Part shown: positions 16,346 to 30,313 of the stretch, in pieces
Layout of the letters: every line of letters begins with the position of its first letter
Position numbering within the stretch: position 1 is the first letter of the stretch
Assembly: GCA_012744475.1 (NCBI GenBank)
Contig: JAAYBV010000057.1
Span: 1-57,845, forward strand
Direction: 5' to 3'
Length of the DNA: 57,845 nt
From: Phycisphaerae bacterium
GTDB lineage: Bacteria; Planctomycetota; Phycisphaerae; Sedimentisphaerales; Anaerobacaceae
Position numbers and translations under genes: made by a program
Notes under the pieces: model-generated
Databases searched by the model: none
The model's input: only the letters and a program-made list of their open reading frames with translations
What the model was told of the DNA's origin: nothing

Positions 16346-16412
16346 GGGATCTATCGGAACTCGGGGGGCGTGCTGAGAGAGACAAAGGCCGGATGTGCAA
16401 AAGGGAGATCGT

Positions 16413-17102
16413 ATGAGAGACCCGGATTCAGAGGGCGAGCCGATGGAGGAATCGGCACAGGGCCGCGGAGTGTGGCAGCGTGTGCCGCGGTCATTGAGGT
16501 TAGGGGTGGCAGTGGTAGCGGTGGCGGTCGTTGGGGTGGGGGTGACGCTGGTGGCGGGGTATCCTTTCGGCATGTGGTCCTACATGCTGACGGAGTTCGC
16601 CTTGTTGTGCCTGGCGATTGGTTCGGTGGTGGGGCTGATTCGCGGGCAGACGCCCATATGGCATTCACTTGGAACGTGCGTGGTGGCGGTCGGTCTGCTT
16701 TACGTGGTGACGCCGTTTGGCCCGGCCAATCTCATGGGGCTTACGAATCTTCGCACGCGGGCGCGCGTGGCGATGACGGGCGGGCAAGACCAGCTACAGG
16801 CGTGGGCGGCGGAGGTTCTGGCGAAACCGCGCGACCCGATGGAGCAGGACGGCTTAGGCTGGTACATGCCCAGCGAGGAGTGGTCCGAGCAGGTCCGACG
16901 GCTCAGGCCAAAGGCTCTCCTCGTTCGCATCGATCCGCTTCTGGAAGGGCGGCGCAACGCGGTGCGTTTGGGCTATGGTGGAGGCCCTTTCCATTGGTAC
17001 ATCGTGGTGGGCCCGCCGGGTTCGGTGCCCCAGCGGGATTCAGTTGATGAGCTATGGTATCGGTGGGACGATGGGGTTTACGGCTGGTTCCCGGAGAACT
17101 GA
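16413..17102 (+). CDS. Uncharacterised membrane protein
   Basis: This 229-residue protein is not recognised. A hydrophilic N-terminus of about 28 residues is followed by three predicted membrane helices: SLRLGVAVVAVAVVGVGVTLV (about 28-48), MLTEFALLCLAIGSVVGLI (about 57-75) and LGTCVVAVGLLYVVTPF (about 86-102). A soluble C-terminal domain of about 120 residues contains LVRIDPLLEGRRNAVRLGYGGGPFHWYIVVGP. ATG 16413 is chosen because AGGGAG lies about five bases upstream; an earlier in-frame ATG at 16395 lacks this. A small membrane protein follows at 17231. Confidence 0.7.
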   Translation: MRDPDSEGEPMEESAQGRGVWQRVPRSLRLGVAVVAVAVVGVGVTLVAGYPFGMWSYMLTEFALLCLAIGSVVGLIRGQTPIWHSLGTCVVAVGLLYVVTPFGPANLMGLTNLRTRARVAMTGGQDQLQAWAAEVLAKPRDPMEQDGLGWYMPSEEWSEQVRRLRPKALLVRIDPLLEGRRNAVRLGYGGGPFHWYIVVGPPGSVPQRDSVDELWYRWDDGVYGWFPEN

Positions 17103-17230
17103 GGCGGCTGCCTGGCATCCGCAGGCGGCAGACGGATCTTGCTGCTGCTGAACGCGGAGATTTTTCGACGACTCGGATGAGTCGTGCGTCTATGGAATTG
17201 GGGGGGACGTTGCTGGCAGAAGGATGATGG

Positions 17231-17452
17231 ATGATCGTATTCGGCTCGATCGCGTTGGTGGGGTTCTGGTATCTGGTGGTACGGCTGTGGTTCTTCGGAG
17301 GGCCGAAGGTCCCGCTGCTGTTCATCGGACTGTGGGTGCTGGCGTTTGTGGCAGTCGGCACATGGGAGCTGGGCGGCCATGTCTTCGTGGGGATCGAAGC
17401 AGTGCTGGCTCTATCGCTGATCGTCATCTGTGGATTTCGCGAGCCACTGTGA
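17231..17452 (+). CDS. Small two-helix membrane protein
   Basis: The 73-residue product is almost entirely hydrophobic: IVFGSIALVGFWYLVVRLWFF, PLLFIGLWVLAFVAVGTWEL and IEAVLALSLIVICGF could form two or three membrane helices. AGAAGGA lies about nine bases before ATG 17231. It follows the membrane protein at 16413 in the same direction and may be co-transcribed. No family is recognised. Confidence 0.55.
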   Translation: MIVFGSIALVGFWYLVVRLWFFGGPKVPLLFIGLWVLAFVAVGTWELGGHVFVGIEAVLALSLIVICGFREPL

Positions 17453-17542
17453 CGGTACGGCCCGGATCGATCTGGCCATTTCCAGAAATGAAATCCGACG
17501 GGGCTTGTGGCGGTTGGGACAGCGCATTGGGGGCGATAGCGC

Positions 17543-17570
17543 TTGAACGGGGCGGCTGGGCTGCTACAAT
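17543..17570 (+). promoter_or_regulatory. Sigma70-like promoter of alaX
   Basis: TTGAAC (17543-17548), a 16-bp spacer and TACAAT (17565-17570). The predicted start site coincides with ATG 17577, and no Shine-Dalgarno sequence is present, so the mRNA may be leaderless. Confidence 0.5.
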
Positions 17571-17576
17571 CGGGCC

Positions 17577-18701
17577 ATGAAACGATTGTATTGGACGCAG
17601 CCGGACACGCTGGATGCGGAGGTGGTCGTCACCGCGCTGGAGGACGGCCGTGTGACGACCGATCCGGTCCTGTTCCATCCGGACGAAGGAGGTCAGCCGC
17701 CGGACCTGGGCACGATCGGCGAGGCGAACGTTCTCGGCGTCGAGGTCGTCGACGGGCAAATCGTGCATCGGCTCGACCGGCCGCTGAGCGACGGCCGCTA
17801 TGTGGCGCGCGTGGATCGCCCGCGCCGTCAGCACACTGCGAGCCACCACACGGCGCAGCACATCATCTCCGGGATCGCGCAGGAGCGATTCGGCCTCAAG
17901 ACGACCGGTGTGCACATCGGCCTGGAGCGATGCACGGTCGATTTCGACCGCAAGATCGAGTGGGACACCGTCACAGCGCTGGAGCGCGAGGTGATGGAGG
18001 TGGTCACGCTGGATGTCGCCGTCGAGACGCTGTTCGACCAGGCGGACGTGCGCGTACGCGACGAATTGAAACCCATCGAGGCCGGCGTGATTCGCGTCGT
18101 GAAGATCGGCGCGTGGGACCAGTCCGCCTGCTGCGGGGCCCACGTGCGGACGACGGGACGGATCGGCATGGTGCGGCTGTGTGACATCGAGAGCAAGAAG
18201 GACGGGACGCGGGTGTTCTTCCTGGCGGGCCGCAAGGCGCTCGACTGTTCACAGCAGGAGACGAACGTCCTGCGGGAACTGCGAAAGGCGGCGAGCTGTT
18301 CGACGGGCGAGCTTCTCGCCACCTTCGAGAAGGCCCAGGCGCAAGCCAGGGATCTGACGAAGGAGGTCGCTCGACTGTGGACGCAGATGCTGCCCGGCCT
18401 GGCGGCGTCGGCGCAGGTGCTCGGAGTGCAGTCGTCGAAGGTCGGGGTCCAGGTGGCGGAGATTCCGCCGCAACTGGTTGCGAAGCTGGCCGGACTGATC
18501 GCCGAGGCGACCGAAGGCACAGGAATCGCGGTCAGCGGCACGCGAATCGCGATCAGCTCCAGAACACTCGATGCGGCTGCCCTGCTCAAGACGATTCAGA
18601 ATGCCGCCGGCGGCAAAGGCGGCGGCTCGCCCGGCGCCGCCAACGGCAATCTCGGCCGCGCTGTCACCGCCGACGAGATTCTGACCCTTCTCAAAAACTG
18701 A
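17577..18701 (+). CDS. alaX: AlaX-type alanyl-tRNA editing hydrolase with DHHA1 domain
   Basis: Free-standing AlaX proteins deacylate mischarged Ser- or Gly-tRNA(Ala). The 374-residue protein lacks the AlaRS catalytic domain. It has the beta-barrel lead-in (LFHPDEGGQPPDLG), the zinc-binding editing site (HHTAQHI with His91 and His95; QSACCGAH with Cys184 or Cys185 and His188), and a C-terminal DHHA1-like domain (about 230-374) ending in the GGKGGGSPGAANG glycine-rich motif. This makes it the long AlaX-L form. It starts 30 bases before the secreted enzyme gene at 18732, which may share its transcript, though the functions look unrelated. The promoter abuts the start codon. Confidence 0.88.
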   Translation: MKRLYWTQPDTLDAEVVVTALEDGRVTTDPVLFHPDEGGQPPDLGTIGEANVLGVEVVDGQIVHRLDRPLSDGRYVARVDRPRRQHTASHHTAQHIISGIAQERFGLKTTGVHIGLERCTVDFDRKIEWDTVTALEREVMEVVTLDVAVETLFDQADVRVRDELKPIEAGVIRVVKIGAWDQSACCGAHVRTTGRIGMVRLCDIESKKDGTRVFFLAGRKALDCSQQETNVLRELRKAASCSTGELLATFEKAQAQARDLTKEVARLWTQMLPGLAASAQVLGVQSSKVGVQVAEIPPQLVAKLAGLIAEATEGTGIAVSGTRIAISSRTLDAAALLKTIQNAAGGKGGGSPGAANGNLGRAVTADEILTLLKN

Positions 18702-18731
18702 CCGGATATGTGCGGAGGTTCGATCCAAGCT

Positions 18732-21014
18732 ATGAAGAGCACTGACAGCCATCTGATTTTCGGCGCGTTCGTCGCTATGGCGCTCATCATCGGCGGTCCG
18801 GCCCAAGCGGCACGGGCGGCCGAAGGGATGACGCTAGCCAGGACGGACGCGGGGTATCTTGTGACGCTCGGCGGGACGCCGTGCGTGCGGTTCTCGACGC
18901 CGGAGCTGGCGAAGTGTGATCCACCGCGTGTGGAGGTTAGCGACGTCGCCGACGGCTGGCGGCACGTCCGCATGACGTGGGACGTGGCCGAGCCGGTAGC
19001 GCAGGACGAGCTTGCGATCCGGTTCGATCTGGCCATCGAGCCGGACTTCTGGTGGGCGCCGCACCTGGCGCCGGACGACGGCTACGTGATTGCGCAGCAC
19101 GTCTTTCGTGCGCCGGCGCTGATCGTGCAGCGCGGATCGCTGACGCTGGCGGTCGCGCCCGACCTCGACGCCGTCGGCCGGCGGGCCGGGAACCCCTGGT
19201 TCATGGACTACGACGCGACGCAGCGCAAGATGTGGCTGGGCATGACACTGGCAGACATCCCCGAGCACGTCCTGTTCAAGAAGTCGCGGGGGATGACGTT
19301 CGCGCCGGGACCGGTGGAGCTGAGCTTCTTCGTCGCCGCCTATCATGACCACGGCGAGGTGCGGAACCCCTGGTCGAAGGTCGCGCGCTTCCAGTGGCAG
19401 CGATGGGGCAGCCCGCTGCTGGCCAAGGGCGAGCCACTGTCGGCGCCGCTGACCAACTATGTGAAGCACGCCTATGCATGGGCGTTCGACGGCTGGGGGC
19501 AGTTCGTCTGGCAGGAGTTCGACCTCGGCCGCGTGCGCGTCGGCGCGCCGCAGTTCATCGTCAACATCTCGCAATCTCCGAACTATCCCGGCCCGTGGTA
19601 TCAGCGGGAGTTCCTGTCGATCTGGAACCAGGCGTGGTTCTCGTCGCTGCGAAGCGCGTCGGGCCTGTATCGCTACGCCCGGCAAACGTCGGATGCGGAG
19701 CTTCTTCGCAAGGCCCGCTTGACCAAGGCGCTGGCGTTGGCGGCGCCGATGAAGGACGGGTTGTTTCCCGCGGTGCTCGGCACGCCGAATGAAACGGTTG
19801 AGGTCGACGGCCAGAAGCTGCCGCGTCCGCGCGGCTGGCAGGACGCCTCGTGGGGCAACTCGAACCGCAGTCCGCACGAGCACGGCATCTCGTCGCAATG
19901 GTACCACGTTCTGGACGCAAGCTGGACGGCGCTGCTGATGCTTCGCTGGTACCAGGAACTGGAGCCGGATGAGCGTCTGCTGAGGTACGCCTGCGCGTAC
20001 GCGGACCGGTTGCTGAGTTTGCAGGATGCCGAGGGCTTCTTCTCAGGCTGGCTGCACCCCGAGACGCACCAGCCAGGGCCCGTGATGAACCGCACGCCGG
20101 AAACGAGCATGAGCGTGACATTCCTGCTGAAGCTCGCCGAGATGACCGGCCGGATCAAGTACGGCGACGCGGCCGTCCACGCCATGGACGCGGTCGTCAA
20201 AGAGATCATTCCCGAGGGCCGATGGGAGGACTTCGAGACGTACTGGTCCTGCTGCGGATGGGGACGCGACAAGTACCTGGGCCGGAAGATCGCCCGCAAC
20301 GCGATGCACAAGCAGAACAGCCTCTCGATGTTCTGGACCGCCGAGGCGTTGCTGGCGACGTTCCGCACCACAAACGAGCCGCGGTACCTCGAATGGGGCC
20401 GGCGCACGCTCGACGAACTGTCGATGTGCCAGCAGGTCTGGCAGCCGCCGTTCATCTACGTGCCCGCGCTGGGCGGCTTCGGCGTGATGAACTGCGATGG
20501 GGAATGGAACGACTCGCGCCAGACGCTCTTTGCCGAGCTGTTCCTGGACTACTACTGCCAGACGGGTGAGCCGACCTACTTCGAGCGCGGCGTCGCAGCG
20601 CTCAAGTCCGGCTTCATCATGATGTACTGCCCGGAGAACCCGACCGTGCGGGCGATGTGGGAGAAGGTCTATCCGTGGTTCGGGCCCAAGGACTACGGCT
20701 TCACGATGGAGAACTACGGCCACGGCGGGCGGACCAGTCCCGAAGGCGAGGGGATGGGTGTCTTTACGATCTACGACTGGGGCAACGGGGCGGCGGCCGA
20801 GGCGGCGATGCGCATCGTCGATCACTACGGCCACGTCTACATCGACCGCCAGCGCGAGCTGGCCTTCGGAATCGACAAGGTGCAGGTCCGCCGCTCGGGC
20901 CAGGCATGGGAACTGATCAATGAAACCGCCGAACCGCGCGCCCTGCGCGTGGTCTTCGACGACGGCTCCGTGCGGACCGTGCCAATCAAGGACAAGGTCC
21001 TTATCTCAGAGTGA
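18732..21014 (+). CDS. Secreted putative (alpha/alpha)6-barrel glycan-active enzyme
   Basis: The 760-residue protein has a signal peptide (LIFGAFVAMALIIGGPAQAARA), an N-terminal beta-rich region (about 30-230) and a long helical region with barrel-like repeats (YARQTSDAELLRKARLTKALAL, LRYACAYADRLLSLQDAEGFFSGW, YLEWGRRTLDELSMCQQVW). The helical region resembles (alpha/alpha)6 glycoside hydrolases and lyases, and the C-terminus is a small beta domain. I cannot assign a family or catalytic residues with certainty; conserved-looking acidic and aromatic stretches include WNQAWFSSL and GRWEDFETYWSCCGWGRD. The first ATG of the frame is 18708; ATG 18732 gives a cleaner signal peptide. The isochorismatase-like gene starts four bases after its stop, so the two are likely co-transcribed. 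Confidence 0.65.
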   Translation: MKSTDSHLIFGAFVAMALIIGGPAQAARAAEGMTLARTDAGYLVTLGGTPCVRFSTPELAKCDPPRVEVSDVADGWRHVRMTWDVAEPVAQDELAIRFDLAIEPDFWWAPHLAPDDGYVIAQHVFRAPALIVQRGSLTLAVAPDLDAVGRRAGNPWFMDYDATQRKMWLGMTLADIPEHVLFKKSRGMTFAPGPVELSFFVAAYHDHGEVRNPWSKVARFQWQRWGSPLLAKGEPLSAPLTNYVKHAYAWAFDGWGQFVWQEFDLGRVRVGAPQFIVNISQSPNYPGPWYQREFLSIWNQAWFSSLRSASGLYRYARQTSDAELLRKARLTKALALAAPMKDGLFPAVLGTPNETVEVDGQKLPRPRGWQDASWGNSNRSPHEHGISSQWYHVLDASWTALLMLRWYQELEPDERLLRYACAYADRLLSLQDAEGFFSGWLHPETHQPGPVMNRTPETSMSVTFLLKLAEMTGRIKYGDAAVHAMDAVVKEIIPEGRWEDFETYWSCCGWGRDKYLGRKIARNAMHKQNSLSMFWTAEALLATFRTTNEPRYLEWGRRTLDELSMCQQVWQPPFIYVPALGGFGVMNCDGEWNDSRQTLFAELFLDYYCQTGEPTYFERGVAALKSGFIMMYCPENPTVRAMWEKVYPWFGPKDYGFTMENYGHGGRTSPEGEGMGVFTIYDWGNGAAAEAAMRIVDHYGHVYIDRQRELAFGIDKVQVRRSGQAWELINETAEPRALRVVFDDGSVRTVPIKDKVLISE

Positions 21015-21018
21015 CGGG

Positions 21019-21639
21019 ATGACAATAGAGCGACTTTCGCAGGATGGGCCTGTGACGCTTCGACAGATTGCCGGGCTGCCGTCGCAGCCGGCGCCGTTGG
21101 CGCAGAGCGTGGTAATCGTTGTCGACGCGCAGAAGGAGTACACCGAGGGCCTGCTGCCTCTGTGGGAGATCGAACGATCCATTGATGCTTTGTCACGGTT
21201 CTTGTCGCGGGCCCGCGCGGCACACGTGCCGGTCATTCACGTCGTCCAGGTGGGCGTGCCGGGCGGCAGGATTTTCGACCCCCAGAGGGGGTTCGTGGAG
21301 ATCGTCGACAAGGTGCGGCCGGTCGCGGGCGAGCCGGTCGTCGAGAAGCGTCTGCCCAGTTCGTTCACGCAGACGACGCTGGAGGCGGAGCTGACGCGGA
21401 TCGGGCGCAAAGATCTGATCATCACGGGGTACATGACTCACATGTGCCTGAATTCCACGACGCGCGACGCGGCAGAGGCGGGATACCGCTGCACCATCGT
21501 TGCCGAGCTTACGACGACGCGCCATCTGCCTGATGGCAGAGGCGGTGTGATCCCTGCCTCGACGGTCAAAGCGGTGAACCTGGCTTCGTTGGCGGACCGC
21601 TTCGCCATCGTGGTGGGAGGTGACGACGACCTGGCCTGA
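21019..21639 (+). CDS. Isochorismatase-family cysteine hydrolase
   Basis: The 206-residue protein has the Rossmann-like fold of the isochorismatase/nicotinamidase superfamily. The catalytic triad is visible: Asp36 in VVIVVDAQKEY, Lys near 110 in VVEKRLPSSF, and Cys near 142 in GYMTHMCLNSTTRDA, the nucleophile motif. The lead-in HVVQVGVPGG also fits. The substrate cannot be told from sequence; nicotinamide, carbamoyl compounds and other amides are all possible. ATG 21019 is four bases after the upstream gene, with GACGGG as a weak ribosome binding site. The frame is open further upstream, but that part overlaps the neighbour. It converges on the GspC-like gene. Confidence 0.88.
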   Translation: MTIERLSQDGPVTLRQIAGLPSQPAPLAQSVVIVVDAQKEYTEGLLPLWEIERSIDALSRFLSRARAAHVPVIHVVQVGVPGGRIFDPQRGFVEIVDKVRPVAGEPVVEKRLPSSFTQTTLEAELTRIGRKDLIITGYMTHMCLNSTTRDAAEAGYRCTIVAELTTTRHLPDGRGGVIPASTVKAVNLASLADRFAIVVGGDDDLA

Positions 21640-21680
21640 TTCGTGGACCGGCCATTCGATGGTTGGATGGACGCGGGCGG

Positions 21681-22529
21681 TCAGCTGACAGGAGCGACGA
21701 GGAATTCGAGCGTCCGGCTGTCTCTCTCCACGACGACGTGGATCTCGTCGCCGTGCTCCTTGGATGCAGTGTGCTTTCGCACGATCTGCCAGAGCTTCTG
21801 CTTGGGCCGTTGGGTGCAGAGGGCCTGGCCGTCGACGTGGGTGACCCGGTCACCGGCCTTCAGTCCGAAGGCGTTTCGTGTCAGTTGCAGTCCCCGGACC
21901 GCGCCGTTCTCTCTGTAGGTGACCAGGCCGGCATTGGCCAGTTGCTTGACCTCGATGGCTCGAACGGGCAGCCGCCTGCGTCCGCCGGACGCCGGTTCCT
22001 CCGGCTCTGCGACGAAGCCGGGCGCGGTCGGATCAAGCTGGGGGATCGTGCCGCGGTACACTGTCGTGTCCGGCTCGATTTCCGTCAGCCAGTGGCCGGA
22101 CGGGGTTTCGAAGACGATGTCGTGGTCGCGTATGCTGCGCAGGATCAAGCCCTCCACGCTGTCGCCAACGCGACAGAGCCGGTGTCTGCCGCCTGCTGCG
22201 ACAATCGCGATCGAGGAATAGGGATCGCTCATCCGCACGATACCGACGAGACGAATGTCCGGAAGGGCAGACTCGTTGACGACCTGGGGCGCCGTTTCCG
22301 GCTTGGCATCGGCGGCCCGACGGCGACCGAACATGTTCTTCTCGGCGATAACGCGGAAGCGTTCGAAGTCGCCGTCATCCGGGGATCCGGCGTCTGCCGC
22401 TGAGGCGGTAAGCGACAAGAAGACGCCGACCGCAAAGACGACGTTCAGAAGAAACGCGGGTGCCCGCCCGGCCACGTGTTGTCCCCCCGTGCGGCAAGCC
22501 CTCGAATCCGTGATGCGCAGGTGCTCCAT
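21681..22529 (-). CDS. GspC-like type II secretion protein with PDZ domain
   Basis: The 282-residue protein has one N-terminal membrane helix (FLLNVVFAVGVFLSLTASAADA). An HR-like region follows (FERFRVIAEKNMFGRR, LPDIRLVGIVRMSDPYSSIAIVAAGG, CRVGDSVEGLILRSIRDHDIVFE), matching the N-terminal domain of GspC/PilP inner-membrane components. A C-terminal PDZ-like domain follows (FGLKAGDRVTHVDGQAL). In type II secretion GspC links the inner-membrane platform to the secretin. No other gsp gene is adjacent. The frame extends to 22628, but the promoter at 22600-22628 places the transcript start inside that part, favouring ATG 22529. Confidence 0.7.
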   Translation of the reverse strand: MEHLRITDSRACRTGGQHVAGRAPAFLLNVVFAVGVFLSLTASAADAGSPDDGDFERFRVIAEKNMFGRRRAADAKPETAPQVVNESALPDIRLVGIVRMSDPYSSIAIVAAGGRHRLCRVGDSVEGLILRSIRDHDIVFETPSGHWLTEIEPDTTVYRGTIPQLDPTAPGFVAEPEEPASGGRRRLPVRAIEVKQLANAGLVTYRENGAVRGLQLTRNAFGLKAGDRVTHVDGQALCTQRPKQKLWQIVRKHTASKEHGDEIHVVVERDSRTLEFLVAPVS

Positions 22530-22599
22530 GCGTACCGACCCCCACCCGTAGTTGCGACCCAACCGATTCCATCCGGTACGCGTTGGTCCATCGCGGCAG

Positions 22600-22628
22600 A
22601 CCATAACACCATCCCGTTGCTTTGTCAA
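22600..22628 (-). promoter_or_regulatory. Sigma70-like promoter of the GspC-like gene
   Basis: On the minus strand: TTGACA (22628-22623), a 17-bp spacer and TATGGT (22605-22600). The start site would be near 22593, so translation must begin downstream of it. Confidence 0.5.
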
Positions 22629-22682
22629 GCAATTTCCTGTGCGTTTTTGAGGAAATAGATGCTTGGGGGGATTGCCGTCGTG

Positions 22683-25130
<2,448 letters not shown>

Positions 25131-25276
25131 GTATGTGCTTGGTCCACCTCACGGTTTTACCAGGATCATACCCGACAGACGCCGCTTTTCCCAAAGGCAA
25201 AACAGCGAAATCGCCACGCCACGTGGAGTTCCCCCGGAGGTGGGCAGCCGGTTCGCCCGACAGACGCCGCACAAAC

Positions 25277-25305
25277 ACTATACGCGTCCGGCAGCCTCTT
25301 GTCAA
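25277..25305 (-). promoter_or_regulatory. Strong sigma70-like promoter of lon
   Basis: On the minus strand: TTGACA (25305-25300), a 17-bp spacer and TATAGT (25282-25277), the best match to consensus in the window. No CIRCE or sigma32-type element is seen nearby. Confidence 0.65.
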
Positions 25306-25400
25306 AGCCTGCTGGGAGATACGTCCGCGGCAGGGTCCTGGTTTGTCGCTGCGTCAGGGGGGACGGACACCGCCGGCCGCCGGCCGGCAGGCGGGATGGG

Positions 25401-26342
25401 TCAGAGGTACTTTTCGAGCAGACGTTTGGTCTGGCGGATGCCGTCGTCTTCGGGCTGGGTCGGGCCCTCGAACTCGATGCCGATATAGCCTTGAAAGCCG
25501 GAGGCCTTTACGAGGTTCACGAGTCTTTTGTAGTCCATCAGGGGTTGCTCGCCGCTGGCGTCGAAGTCGTAGCTCTTGGCGCTGACGCCTTTGGCAAAGG
25601 GCAGCAACTCCGCCATGCCCCGGTAGCGGTCGTAGAGCTCTTCGCAGCCCTCCAGCGGATTGCCCCAGGGGTGGGTCAGGCAGAAGTTGCCGAAGTCCGG
25701 CAGCGTGCCTACGTTGGGTCGAGCGACCTGTCTGATGACCGACGCGAGCCAGGCGCCGTCGGATGACTCGTGGCCGTGGTTCTCCACGACCACGTTGATC
25801 CCCATTGTCCTGGCGAAATCGCCCAGCCGGCCCAGTGAATCGATGGAGGCCGAGCGTTTTTCCTCCGACGAGCCGTTGCCATGGAGGTTGACGCGGACCG
25901 TCCGACAGCCCAGGAACCGGGCGGCCTCGACCCATTTCTTGTGGTCCTCCACCGCCCGGCGTCGCGCCTTCTCGTCGGCGTCCGCCAATGGGCCTTCGTC
26001 GTCGACCATGATCAGATGGTTCACGACGCCGGCGTCGCGACTTCGCTTGAGCAGTTCCTTCAGGTAGGTGGCGTTCTTGCCCGCCTCGCGGAAGTCCATG
26101 GACCGGCCGCCGAAGAAGCCGTTGACGTACTCGACGACAGAGATGCCGAAGTCGTTCCTGCTCTTGGCGGGAAAGTCCAGATGGTCGAGCCGGCCGGAGT
26201 AGATCGTCCGATGCAGAGACCACTGCGCCAGGGAAATCTCGATCCTGGTCGCGGCGGTTTCCTCCGCTCGCACGCGACAACCGGCCAATGGCAGTGCGGC
26301 CGCCAGCAGCGACCGCCTGACGAAGCTTCTACGTGTCAACAT
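25401..26342 (-). CDS. Tat-exported sugar phosphate isomerase/epimerase-like TIM-barrel protein
   Basis: The 313-residue protein starts with a twin-arginine signal (LTRRSFVRRSLLAAALPLAGC), whose Cys near residue 22 could be lipidated. A xylose-isomerase-like TIM barrel of the sugar phosphate isomerase/epimerase superfamily follows. Typical metal-ligand segments are visible: NVVVENHGHESSDG (Glu/His), LPDFGNF (Asp) and YIGIEFEGPTQPEDDG (Glu). Members often act as epimerases or dehydratases on keto-sugars; the substrate is unknown. The reading frame opens at GTG 26360 / ATG 26357, seven to ten bases after the carB stop; ATG 26342 gives the shorter Tat n-region. It is probably co-transcribed with carB by proximity. 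Confidence 0.8.
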   Translation of the reverse strand: MLTRRSFVRRSLLAAALPLAGCRVRAEETAATRIEISLAQWSLHRTIYSGRLDHLDFPAKSRNDFGISVVEYVNGFFGGRSMDFREAGKNATYLKELLKRSRDAGVVNHLIMVDDEGPLADADEKARRRAVEDHKKWVEAARFLGCRTVRVNLHGNGSSEEKRSASIDSLGRLGDFARTMGINVVVENHGHESSDGAWLASVIRQVARPNVGTLPDFGNFCLTHPWGNPLEGCEELYDRYRGMAELLPFAKGVSAKSYDFDASGEQPLMDYKRLVNLVKASGFQGYIGIEFEGPTQPEDDGIRQTKRLLEKYL

Positions 26343-26367
26343 GTTCGGTGCCTGCATCACATCGCTG

Positions 26368-29568
<3,201 letters not shown>

Positions 29569-29591
29569 TCGGTTTTCTCCTGTGTAAGACA

Positions 29592-29608
29592 GATCTCCGG
29601 CGGAGATC
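29592..29608. other. Short hairpin in the carB leader
   Basis: GATCTCC-GGC-GGAGATC is a perfect 7-bp stem with a 3-base loop, lying between the predicted transcript start and the carB ribosome binding site. A regulatory role is only a possibility. Confidence 0.35.
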
Positions 29609-29633
29609 GCTGGGTGTCCGACAAATCGGCGGG

Positions 29634-29662
29634 ATTAGAGCAAATGAACGGCCGGTTGTCAA
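29634..29662 (-). promoter_or_regulatory. Sigma70-like promoter of carB
   Basis: On the minus strand: TTGACA (29662-29657), a 17-bp spacer and TCTAAT (29639-29634); the leader is about 60 bases. Confidence 0.6.
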
Positions 29663-29780
29663 ACGCCAAAGAGAACACGAATGACCGGGGTGTGACGGAG
29701 GAATTGGGGTGTGGTGGTTTCGACGGGGAAGGTGGCAACGTTCAGCGGGGGTCGGAGATGGCGGGGCGATTCGCCCCGGA

Positions 29781-29847
29781 CGCCGGAGACAGCGTCCATT
29801 CCCGCTTCTATAACCCCCCGACGTTCATCGGGGCGCTGTCTCCGGCG
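29781..29847. repeat. 14-bp inverted repeat with 39-bp loop
   Basis: Perfect arms CGCCGGAGACAGCG and CGCTGTCTCCGGCG; the loop contains TATAACCCCCCG. The adjacent GGGGCGATTCGCCCC palindrome at 29763-29777 resembles the GGGGCGAAT palindromes at 35380 and 48594. Confidence 0.65.
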
Positions 29848-29903
29848 AAGGGTATGGCGGGCCCCTGCTCGGCCCGCCGCGAGATGGTCCGTCGCTGCGG
29901 ACC

Positions 29904-30254
29904 TCAGACTCGTTCGGGCCCCGGCTCGGCGGGCTCGTTGGGGTCGTCGCCCAGGAGGATCAGCCCACGCGACCAAGCAGCCCTCTCGGGCCCAGGCTCA
30001 TTGGGATCGTCGTCCCCCAGGACAAGACCCTGCAACCAGCACGCCCTCTCAGGCCCGGGATCGTTGGGATCATCGTCCATGAGGACGAGACCCTGCGACC
30101 ACCACGCCCTCTCTGGTCCGGGCTCGTTGGGATCATCGTCCAGCCAGATCGCGTCGGCTCTGGCCGAGGGCACGAGCCGGACATACTGGTGGGTGAGCAC
30201 CGAGACCAGCAGCAACAACAGCAGGGTGAGCGTTCTGACAGAAATTCTTTGCAT
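29904..30254 (-). CDS. Small exported protein with 21-residue tandem repeats
   Basis: The 116-residue protein has a signal peptide or anchor (RTLTLLLLLLVSVLTHQYVRLV). It then has about three and a half copies of a 21-residue unit of the form DDDPNEPGPERAWWSQGLVLM, diverging mainly at the residues after ERA. The DNA repeats with a 63-bp period. The last copy carries a PAEPGPERV ending. The acidic, proline-rich unit resembles linker or surface repeats; no enzyme fold is expected. ATG 30254 is chosen because AGGAAAGGAAT lies immediately upstream, excluding the longer frame from 30293. It follows the PilX-like gene at 30314 by about 60 bases and is probably in the same transcript. Confidence 0.65.
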   Translation of the reverse strand: MQRISVRTLTLLLLLLVSVLTHQYVRLVPSARADAIWLDDDPNEPGPERAWWSQGLVLMDDDPNDPGPERACWLQGLVLGDDDPNEPGPERAAWSRGLILLGDDPNEPAEPGPERV

Positions 30255-30313
30255 ATTCCTTTCCTTTCTCTGAGATTGCATTGCGTCGTCCACTACTTCT
30301 GATGACAGCCGGG

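Larger units (their letters stand above)
15666..16412. other. Intergenic region with several repeats
   Basis: Divergent genes flank this 0.75-kb gap. It holds a GTAGTG...CACTAC-bounded inverted element near 15908-15966, cloverleaf repeat copy E (16080-16195), the GTAGGGGCGAGG palindrome (16211-16234), and the promoter of the gene at 16413. Open frames across it are repeat-derived. Confidence 0.5.
29569..29903. other. Intergenic region with palindromes, upstream of carB
   Basis: It holds the carB promoter, a perfect palindrome GGGGCGATTCGCCCC (29763-29777), and a 14-bp inverted repeat CGCCGGAGACAGCG (29781-29794) / CGCTGTCTCCGGCG (29834-29847). A GGCGGGCC/GGCCCGCC hairpin lies near 29859-29885. 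These lie just downstream of the repeat-protein gene and may end its transcript, although no T-run follows. Confidence 0.5.
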
